NCBI RefSeq assembly: GCF_009720865.1 | Contig: NZ_WNLA01000001.1 | Coordinates: 682,001 to 746,000, forward strand | DNA from: Pseudoduganella ginsengisoli | GTDB lineage: Bacteria > Pseudomonadota > Gammaproteobacteria > Burkholderiales > Burkholderiaceae_D | Direction of reading: 5' to 3' | DNA length: 64,000 nucleotides | Part shown: positions 44,856 through 50,946 of the stretch, piece by piece | Position numbering within the stretch: position 1 is the stretch's first letter | Layout of the letters: each line of letters starts with the position of its first letter | Notes under the pieces: model-generated | The model's database searches: none | The model's input: only the letters and a program-made list of their open reading frames with translations | Told to the model about the DNA's origin: nothing | Program-made: the position numbers and the translations under genes

Positions 44856-45800
44856 TCAGTTGACGGCAACGGCCGGGATCTGGTTCAGGTCATGGTAAAT
44901 CAGCAAGCCGCGCCGCGCGGCAGCCGCCATCATGCGGTCCGCTCCGGCGGACGGCCCGCCAATACGCAGCACCGCATCGCAATGCGACAGCAGCCGTTCG
45001 CAGTGCGGATGGAAAACATCGTCATACACGGCATCGCCGATGGCTTGCGATCCTGCCGCCTGCACCACTGGTAACGCCAGCCATTCGCCCAGCACCGGCA
45101 TATGTCCACGCTGGTATAGCGGCAGCGCATATGCTTCCATTGCCGCCACGTTGGCGGCGAGCCGCGCCGGATCGTCTCCCGTTCCCGAACGATAAGGACC
45201 CGCAATCAAGATCATCATGCTGCGCGGCTTCAGTACGTGCAAATGCAGGTATTGCAGCAGCATGATGGTCTTGCCGTCGGCGATGTCGCCGCGCGCCACC
45301 ATGGCCAGCGCTTCGTCCGCATCCAGTTCCAGCACTTCGATATCTTCCCCTTCCGCTTCCAGGCCGCCGCCATCGCCGATACGGGATGCCGCATCATATT
45401 CGCCGATGAAAAAATGCAGCCGTTCCGTGACCGATCCAGGGCTCATGAAGACGTCGAACACTGGCTGCAAATGCGCGATGCGGCGGCCGGTTTCTTCTTC
45501 CAGTTCCGCACGGATGCGCAACTCCGGGCTGGCGCTGTCCAGCAAACCTGCCGCCGCTTCAATCAGGAAACCGTGATGGCCATTGACGTAGGCGGGAAAG
45601 CGGAATTGCCGCGTCAACAGCACGGTACGCCGCACCCGGTTATACAGCAGCGCCACGGCGCCATTGCCCCGGTCGTATGTTTCACGAGTCAGGGTTTGCC
45701 AGCGGCCATCCCGGCGGCGATAGTCGAACGTGGTCTTTTTCAACACAAACCAGTCATCGGACAGCAATTGCTCACGTTGAATGCGTACATAATCCTGCAC
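44856..45800 (-). CDS. NudK-like NUDIX hydrolase fused to a DUF4406-type domain, GTG start
   Basis: A 314-residue fusion. Residues 1 to about 190 follow NudK (GDP-mannose/ADP-ribose-type pyrophosphatase): LSDDWFVLKKTTFDYRRRDG, RETYDRGNGAVALLYN, the NUDIX helix AAGLLDSASPELRIRAELEEETGRR, and FMSPGSVTERLHFF. From MMILIAGPYRSGTGDDPARL (about 197) to the end is a second domain like DUF4406/nucleoside deoxyribosyltransferase-like proteins, with MPVLGEWLALPV, HCDAVLRIGGPSAGADRM. The GTG at 45800 is preferred because GGAGG lies at the right distance; a TTG four codons upstream overlaps that ribosome site. It is divergent from deoR. Confidence 0.85.
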   Translation of the reverse strand: MQDYVRIQREQLLSDDWFVLKKTTFDYRRRDGRWQTLTRETYDRGNGAVALLYNRVRRTVLLTRQFRFPAYVNGHHGFLIEAAAGLLDSASPELRIRAELEEETGRRIAHLQPVFDVFMSPGSVTERLHFFIGEYDAASRIGDGGGLEAEGEDIEVLELDADEALAMVARGDIADGKTIMLLQYLHLHVLKPRSMMILIAGPYRSGTGDDPARLAANVAAMEAYALPLYQRGHMPVLGEWLALPVVQAAGSQAIGDAVYDDVFHPHCERLLSHCDAVLRIGGPSAGADRMMAAAARRGLLIYHDLNQIPAVAVN

Positions 45801-45874
45801 GATTTCCTCCAAATTATTTGCGTTAAATACAAATTATCATGCATAATCGTGCAATATCAAGAAAAAACGTGCAA
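45796..45874. promoter_or_regulatory. Candidate DeoR operator region shared by the NudK fusion and deoR
   Basis: TGCACGATT (45796-45804) and AATCGTGCA (45846-45854) form a perfect nine-base inverted repeat, and CGTGCAA recurs at 45848-45854 and 45868-45874, 20 bases apart on the same face of the helix. The left arm covers the NudK-fusion GTG start and the right copies lie just before the deoR ATG. The sites fit repression of both genes by the adjacent DeoR-family protein; this is inference. Confidence 0.5.
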
Positions 45875-45878
45875 AACT

Positions 45879-46634
45879 ATGCTGACATCCCAACGCAAAC
45901 TGATCTTGCTGGACATGCTGAAGCAAGATGGCAAAGTGATCGCCACGGCGGCCGCCGCGGCGCTCGACGTTTCGGAAGACACGATCCGGCGCGATTTACG
46001 CGAACTGGCGCGGGAAGGCTTGCTGCAGCGGGTGCATGGCGGCGCCCTGCCCGCTTCGCCCGCGATGGGCGATTTCGCAGCGCGCCAGCATATCGCCATC
46101 GACGATAAAAGCGCCATCGGCCGCGCGGCCGCGCACCTGATCCAGCCGGGCCAGGTGGTGTTTATCGATGGCGGCACAACGTCGGCGCAACTGGTACAGC
46201 ACATGCCGCAAGACTTGCACGCGACGGTGATTACCCACAGCCCATCCGTCGCGGTCGGCCTCAGCACCCACCCGGGCATCGACGTCATCATGCTGGGCGG
46301 GCGCCTGTTCAAGCATTCGGTCGTCAACATGGGCGCGGCAACCGTGGAAGCCATCCGCCAGGTCCGGGCCGACATTTATTTCATGGGCGTGTGCAGCGTG
46401 CACCCGCAGGCGGGCCTGTCAACGGGCGATTATGAGGAAGCCTGCGTCAAACGGGCGCTGAGCGCCGCGGCGGGTGAAACCATCGTCCTCGCGTCGCCGG
46501 AAAAGCTGGCGACCGCGTCACCGTACCAAGTGATTCCGCTGGAAGAATTGTCCGGGCTGGTTACCGTTGCCAGTGTGCCGGATGAGTTACTGGAACCGTA
46601 CCAGCAACGCGGTATTGCTGTGCACCTGGCTTAG
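45879..46634 (+). CDS. DeoR-family transcriptional regulator
   Basis: A 251-residue DeoR regulator. Residues 1-57 form the helix-turn-helix (MLTSQRKLILLDMLKQDGKV and ALDVSEDTIRRDLRELAREGLLQRVHGGA); the sugar-phosphate-isomerase-like sensor follows with FIDGGTTSAQLVQHMP and LGGRLFKHSVVNMGAATVEAI. Family members respond to phosphorylated sugars or nucleosides. The ATG at 45879 gives the canonical N-terminus; the longer frame upstream crosses the NudK gene and was excluded. Divergent neighbour and shared repeats suggest it controls the NudK fusion. It is convergent with the glycosylase gene six bases away. Confidence 0.92.
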   Translation: MLTSQRKLILLDMLKQDGKVIATAAAAALDVSEDTIRRDLRELAREGLLQRVHGGALPASPAMGDFAARQHIAIDDKSAIGRAAAHLIQPGQVVFIDGGTTSAQLVQHMPQDLHATVITHSPSVAVGLSTHPGIDVIMLGGRLFKHSVVNMGAATVEAIRQVRADIYFMGVCSVHPQAGLSTGDYEEACVKRALSAAAGETIVLASPEKLATASPYQVIPLEELSGLVTVASVPDELLEPYQQRGIAVHLA

Positions 46635-46640
46635 ACGGGC

Positions 46641-47126
46641 TTACAGCAACCGGCGCCAACTTGTCACCTTGTCATCGAATGCCATCGCGGCATGGGCGGG
46701 CGATGTCGATGGCAGCACCACGGTGCGATAACCGGCGGCGGCAAATTGCGGTGCAAATTTGCCAGCCGTTTGCCCATTGAAACCCACGGTTTCCAATTCA
46801 GGGCATAACCGGTGTAACCGTTCAAAATCATTGGCCGCCGGTTTGCGGATGGCGGAATCCAGGCTGCCCTTGCGCTCGCACGCACCCAGCACATCCCACA
46901 AGCCAATCCGGTGCGCCAGCAAGCGCGGCAAGCGCTCTGCATAGGGCAAGCCGGCGAGGTCTTCCCCGGTCAGCGCCGACAGGATGGGCCACAAAGCATT
47001 GCGCGGATGCGCATAATATTGCTGTGCCTTCAACGACGCCTCGCCCGGAAAACTGCCGAGTATCAAAATGCGGGTATGGCGATCGATAACGGGCGCCAGG
47101 CCGGTCAGGGGAATGGACGAACTCAT
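46641..47126 (-). CDS. DNA-deoxyinosine glycosylase (uracil-DNA glycosylase superfamily, HDG)
   Basis: A 161-residue protein. ILILGSFPGEASLKAQQYYAHPRNALWPIL is the family-6 (hypoxanthine-DNA glycosylase) signature, followed by IGLWDVLGACERKGSLDSAI and C-terminal VVLPSTSPAHA. It excises deamination product hypoxanthine from DNA. Length is typical. It stands alone, convergent with deoR and divergent from the Mpo1-like gene. Confidence 0.9.
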   Translation of the reverse strand: MSSSIPLTGLAPVIDRHTRILILGSFPGEASLKAQQYYAHPRNALWPILSALTGEDLAGLPYAERLPRLLAHRIGLWDVLGACERKGSLDSAIRKPAANDFERLHRLCPELETVGFNGQTAGKFAPQFAAAGYRTVVLPSTSPAHAAMAFDDKVTSWRRLL

Positions 47127-47205
47127 GGCGGCATTTTAGCCCAGCGAACCAGTGTAGAATCGAACGATAGTTCCACATAACAAGACTATTCGGGAGATCA
47201 CCGTC

Positions 47206-47643
47206 ATGAGCGAACCACGCCAAATTGACAGGCTGCTGGAACGATACAGCGAAAGCCACCGCCATCCCAAAAACGAACTGATCCATTTCGTTTGCGTGCC
47301 GGCGATCGTGTTTTCCCTGCTGGGCCTGATCTGGCATGCGAATCCTATGGCGGCCGTGGGCGCCAGCTTCCTGGCATTGGCGTATTACGTCACGCTATCG
47401 ATTCCATTCGCGGTCGGCATGCTGATGATGTCGGGCGTCATGCTGGCCGTACTGGCATCGCTGCAGCCGCCGCTGATCTTCCCCATGTCCGTCACAGTCT
47501 TTGTCGTGGCATGGATTGGCCAGTTTATCGGGCACAAGATCGAGGGCAAAAAACCGTCGTTTTTCGAAGATATCCGCTTCCTGCTGATTGGCCCGCTATT
47601 TGTGCTGGGCTTCCTGTACCGCCGCCTGAATGTCGCCTACTGA
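47206..47643 (+). CDS. Mpo1-like (DUF962) membrane protein
   Basis: A 145-residue membrane protein with three to four hydrophobic segments. The conserved SESHRHPKNELIHFVCVPAIVFS near the N-terminus and GQFIGHKIEGKKPSFFEDIRFLLIGPLFV near the C-terminus match the Mpo1/YGL010w family, where the histidines bind iron. The yeast member is a 2-hydroxy fatty acid dioxygenase; the bacterial role is inferred. A GGGAGA site precedes the ATG. The EamA gene follows 39 bases later. Confidence 0.88.
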   Translation: MSEPRQIDRLLERYSESHRHPKNELIHFVCVPAIVFSLLGLIWHANPMAAVGASFLALAYYVTLSIPFAVGMLMMSGVMLAVLASLQPPLIFPMSVTVFVVAWIGQFIGHKIEGKKPSFFEDIRFLLIGPLFVLGFLYRRLNVAY

Positions 47644-47682
47644 CCGGAAGCAAGGTTGTAGGAATATGTCTATACTGGCCGG

Positions 47683-48642
47683 ATGTTTTCTTCTCCCGTC
47701 CTGTTTTCCGCCGCCTGCCTGATCTGGGGTTCCACTTTCTGGGCCATCACTCTGCAACTGGGCCACGTCGCGCCGGCTGTTTCCATTATTTACCGCTTCG
47801 GCCTGGCTGCCGTGACACTGTTCGCGTGCTGCCTGCTGCGTGGCGACAAGCTGATGCTGCCATGGAAAGTGCAGCGCTGGATCATGGCGCAAGGCTTGGC
47901 CACGTTTGCCATTAGTTACCTGTGCACGTACACGTCGGAACAGTATTTGATTTCCGCGCTGGTGGCCGTGCTGTTTGCCTTGATGGTGATCTGGACGCCG
48001 ATTTGCAGCCGCATCATGTACGGCACGCCGCTGACGTGGCGCACGTGGGGCGCTGCGGCGGTCGCCATCATCGGCGTCACCATGCTGTTCTATGACTCGA
48101 TTCATGACTCGTGGAAAGATATCATGGCAGGCGGCGCCGGCCACTTCTTGCTGGGACTGGGGCTGGCATTGACGGCCACCATTTCCGGCACGGTGGGCAA
48201 CATGATGGTCGTAAAAGTGCGCCAACATTCATCGAATGTCTTGCTGACAATGGCATGGGCCATGCTGTGGGGCACCATGTTCGTGGCCGCACTTGCGCTG
48301 GCCACGGGCGTGCAATTCACGCTGCCGGCATCGGCCAGTTACTGGGGCGGGCTCGTGTATTTGTCGATTGCCGGCTCCGTCATTGCGTTTTCCGCGTATT
48401 TCACGCTGATCCACCGCTGGGGGGCGCAAAAGGCTGTATATATCGGCGTAGTCACGCCGGTAATATCCGTGCTGCTATCGATCCAGCTGGAAAATTACCG
48501 CCCTGGTCTGGTTGAATGGCTGGGTATGGTATTGTGCTTGTCCAGTGTGGCCTGGGTATTGAAATCGCCTGCGGCCAAAAAAATTCCAACAGAAAAAACT
48601 GCTATCCATGAGCCTGACCATACGTCCAGCCGAACCGCATGA
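47683..48642 (+). CDS. EamA/DMT-family transporter
   Basis: A 319-residue drug/metabolite exporter with ten predicted membrane segments in two EamA repeats (about 5-135 and 155-290). Features are SAACLIWGSTFWAITLQLG at the N-terminus and SVIAFSAYFTLIHRWGAQKAVYIGVVTPVISVLL in the second half. Substrate unknown; relatives export amino acids or metabolites. The charged C-terminal tail overlaps the GNAT gene by 35 bases, indicating translational coupling. Confidence 0.9.
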   Translation: MFSSPVLFSAACLIWGSTFWAITLQLGHVAPAVSIIYRFGLAAVTLFACCLLRGDKLMLPWKVQRWIMAQGLATFAISYLCTYTSEQYLISALVAVLFALMVIWTPICSRIMYGTPLTWRTWGAAAVAIIGVTMLFYDSIHDSWKDIMAGGAGHFLLGLGLALTATISGTVGNMMVVKVRQHSSNVLLTMAWAMLWGTMFVAALALATGVQFTLPASASYWGGLVYLSIAGSVIAFSAYFTLIHRWGAQKAVYIGVVTPVISVLLSIQLENYRPGLVEWLGMVLCLSSVAWVLKSPAAKKIPTEKTAIHEPDHTSSRTA

Positions 48643-49087
48643 TGTGAACGCCATTTTTGGCATGATCTTCGAGCTGGCGGTATTTGAAAAACTCGAACAC
48701 ATTGTCGTTGCTGACGAAGCCAAACTGCATGAAAGCCTGTTTGGCGCCCACCCTGCCGCGGAAGCGCTGGTAGGCGAAGAAGATGGTGAAGTCGTGACGT
48801 TTGCCTTGTTCTTCCATAACTTTTCCACCTTCCTGTGCCAGAAGGGCTTGTACCTGGAAGACTTGTACGTCAAGCAAAATGCGCGCGGTAAAGGTTACGG
48901 CAAGCAAATGCTGGTGGCGTTGGCACAACTGGCCGTCGAACGCCAATGCGGCCGCTTTGAATGGTCCGTGCTGGACTGGAATGAAAACGCCATCAATTTC
49001 TACCAGGGCATGGGCGCGACCGTGATGCCGGACTGGCGTATTTGCCGCGTGACGGGCGAAGCGCTGACGCAATTGGCGTCCGAATAA
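48608..49087 (+). CDS. GNAT-family N-acetyltransferase (diamine acetyltransferase-like)
   Basis: A 159-residue acetyltransferase. The acetyl-CoA binding motif A is LEDLYVKQNARGKGYGKQMLVALAQLAV, with the Q/RxxGxG/A loop ARGKGYGK, and motif B is FEWSVLDWNENAINFYQGMGA. The N-terminal IRPAEPHDVNAIFGMIFELAVFEKLEH resembles spermidine/spermine or thialysine acetyltransferases. It overlaps the upstream exporter gene by 35 bases, so modification and export of a common amine is possible but unproven. Confidence 0.9.
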   Translation: MSLTIRPAEPHDVNAIFGMIFELAVFEKLEHIVVADEAKLHESLFGAHPAAEALVGEEDGEVVTFALFFHNFSTFLCQKGLYLEDLYVKQNARGKGYGKQMLVALAQLAVERQCGRFEWSVLDWNENAINFYQGMGATVMPDWRICRVTGEALTQLASE

Positions 49088-49115
49088 AAAAAGACCGCGC
49101 AGTGGTCTGCGCGGT
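49085..49115 (-). terminator. Intrinsic terminator for the osmoprotectant transporter fusion
   Basis: Read on the minus strand, ACCGCGCA / TGCGCGGT with a six-base loop is followed by CTTTTTTTATT. It lies about 110 bases downstream of the fusion gene stop (49227) and overlaps the stop of the convergent GNAT gene. Confidence 0.85.
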
Positions 49116-49226
49116 TGGAACCCATTGTCATTTGGGGAGGGGAGAATGGAGCGACGAGTTCAATATAGCCGCGCCCGCCAAGCATTTCCTCGTCCCTTAC
49201 AAACTCTTACTCGGTTCAGATTTCTC

Positions 49227-50894
49227 TTACATTTGTTTTCTGGAAAGCTTTTCCAGCACTTCAAACGCGCCTTGCACCAGTAACGCCAGCGCTGCGGCGG
49301 GAATGGCGCCGGCCAATAACAGCGTTTGGTCATTCAAGGCCAACCCCGTCGTAATCCGTTCGCCGTAGCCTCCGGCACCGATCAGCGCGGCGATCGTGGC
49401 CGTGCCGACGCTCATCACGGCGGCAGTTTTCACACCGGCCAGCAGTACAGGCATGGCCAGAGGCAATTCCACATGGCGTAAGCGCTGCCCTGCCCGCAAG
49501 CCCAGCGCTTGCGCCGCCAGCTTCAATCCGTCCGGCACCTGGGCCAGGCCGGTACACGTATTGCGCACGATAGGCAGCAGCGCATAAACCACCAGCGCCA
49601 CCAATGCGGGCCCCGTGCCAATGGAACCCATCAATGGAATCAGCATGGCCAGCAGCGCCAGCGACGGGATGGTTTGCAGCACGCCGGCCAGCGCCATCAC
49701 GGGCTGCCGCACTGCAGGCACGTAAGCAGCCAGCACACCCAGCGGAATGCCGAACAGGCAAGCCAGCGCCACGGACAGCACGACCAGCGTGACGTGCTGG
49801 CGCGTCAGCGGCCAAAAGTCGTCGGCAAACAGGCGCTCCGCCAGTGCCGGGCGGCTGGCAGCAGCGTCCCGGGCACGCGCTGTGGCCGGGGCAACATCCG
49901 GCTTGGCGACAAGGGGCGGCGCTGTGGCCGAGGCAACCTCCGGCTTGGCGGCAAGGGGCAGCGCTGCAGTCAAGGCCGCATCCGGGCCGCCGGCCGTGGC
50001 GCGTGCTGTCCCAGCCGGTAAAGCGGACACCGCCCCGCCCTGCGCTACCGGATGCACCGCCAGCCACGCGCGCGCAATCGACGCGAAATCCTTGCCATCG
50101 ATTTCCGCCGCCGCATTCATTGCGATCATGTCGCCGGCCGGTATCCGTCCCTGCAAGCGGCGCAGCGCCTGCCACGCAGCCGGGAAACGCTGCGCCGCGT
50201 CGAGCCGGTACAGCAGCACGGCGTCATAGCGGGGAAAGTAGCCTCGGTCATCTTCCAGCACGTGCAAGCCGTATTGCCGGATCTTCGCGTCCGTCGAATA
50301 AATATCGATGACATCGACTTGCCGCTGTTGCAGCGCTTCATACGCGATGCCGTGGTCGAGCCCGCGCGGCGGCTGCGTCAAGCCGTAACGCCGCGCCAGT
50401 CCGGGCCAGCCATCGGCGCGGCCAATGAATTCATGGGACAGGCCGAAACGGTAGCCGCCTTGCCGCGCCAGGTCGCCCACGGTGCGCGCGCCAGCCGTTC
50501 CGCCCCGCACCGCCAATGCATACGTATTGTTGAAGCCCAGCGGCACATCGATGCCGAGGCCCAGCGCCGCCAGTTCGCGGCGCATTTGCGCCAGTTCCGG
50601 CACTTGCGGATGTTTGAGGATTTCCAGCGCAATGGTGCCCGTATATTCGGGGTAGACGTCGATCTCGCCCGCCTTCAGCGCCGCCAGCACGATAGCCGTA
50701 TTGCCCAGCCCCTGCTTGTGCTCCGTGCGCACGTGGGGCGCTGCCGCCTGCGCCAGCAATTCGCCGAGTATGTACGATTCCGTAAAACGCTTGGAGCCGA
50801 TGCGCAGCGTGTCATCGGCTGCCGCAGGGATAGCCGCGATCAGCCAGAGCAGCAACGCTGTCCAACCAGCGGCGCCGCGCGGCAAGTCAGGCAC
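49227..50894 (-). CDS. Glycine betaine/osmoprotectant-type ABC substrate-binding protein fused to permease
   Basis: A 555-residue fusion. After a signal-like segment (to AAA, about residue 25), residues 27-290 form an OpuAC/ProX-like binding domain (RIGSKRFTESYILGELLAQ, DVYPEYTGTIALEIL). A repeat-containing alanine/proline linker (about 295-350) connects to a binding-protein-dependent permease (360-550) with LQTIPSLALLAMLIPLMGSIGTGPALVAL and the EAA-like PDGLKLAAQALGLRAGQRLRHVELPLAMPVLLAG. No ATPase gene is in the window. The GTG start at 50894 has no visible ribosome site and appears coupled to a 19-codon frame. Family substrates are choline, betaine and similar. Confidence 0.88.
   Translation of the reverse strand: MPDLPRGAAGWTALLLWLIAAIPAAADDTLRIGSKRFTESYILGELLAQAAAPHVRTEHKQGLGNTAIVLAALKAGEIDVYPEYTGTIALEILKHPQVPELAQMRRELAALGLGIDVPLGFNNTYALAVRGGTAGARTVGDLARQGGYRFGLSHEFIGRADGWPGLARRYGLTQPPRGLDHGIAYEALQQRQVDVIDIYSTDAKIRQYGLHVLEDDRGYFPRYDAVLLYRLDAAQRFPAAWQALRRLQGRIPAGDMIAMNAAAEIDGKDFASIARAWLAVHPVAQGGAVSALPAGTARATAGGPDAALTAALPLAAKPEVASATAPPLVAKPDVAPATARARDAAASRPALAERLFADDFWPLTRQHVTLVVLSVALACLFGIPLGVLAAYVPAVRQPVMALAGVLQTIPSLALLAMLIPLMGSIGTGPALVALVVYALLPIVRNTCTGLAQVPDGLKLAAQALGLRAGQRLRHVELPLAMPVLLAGVKTAAVMSVGTATIAALIGAGGYGERITTGLALNDQTLLLAGAIPAAALALLVQGAFEVLEKLSRKQM
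49879..49962. repeat. Tandem 42-base repeat in the fusion linker
   Basis: Two adjacent 42-base units (49879-49920 and 49921-49962) match at 38 of 42 positions and encode a 14-residue repeat ending roughly AKPDVAPATA. They fall in the linker between binding and permease domains, and the in-frame length allows expansion or contraction without frameshift. Confidence 0.85.
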
Positions 50895-50946
50895 CCGCGC
50901 GCAACAACGGCGCTGTCACAGCCTGGTTTGCGGTGACGACGCTCAT
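50887..50946 (-). CDS. 19-codon coupling ORF between the metalloprotease and the transporter fusion
   Basis: An ATG at 50946 overlaps the metalloprotease stop as ATGA and opens a frame MSVVTANQAVTAPLLRAGA that stops at 50887, just past the transporter-fusion GTG at 50894. Such nested stops and starts are typical of translational reinitiation. The alternative is a one-base indel (real or sequencing error): joining the frames would give the fusion a longer cytoplasmic N-terminus. Confidence 0.4.
   Translation of the reverse strand: MSVVTANQAVTAPLLRAGA

Noticed and set aside
44609..44869. An 86-codon minus-strand frame in the infA leader region
   Set aside because: No ribosome site, many cysteines and no resemblance to a family; it overlaps the 3' end of the NudK fusion and the proposed promoter.
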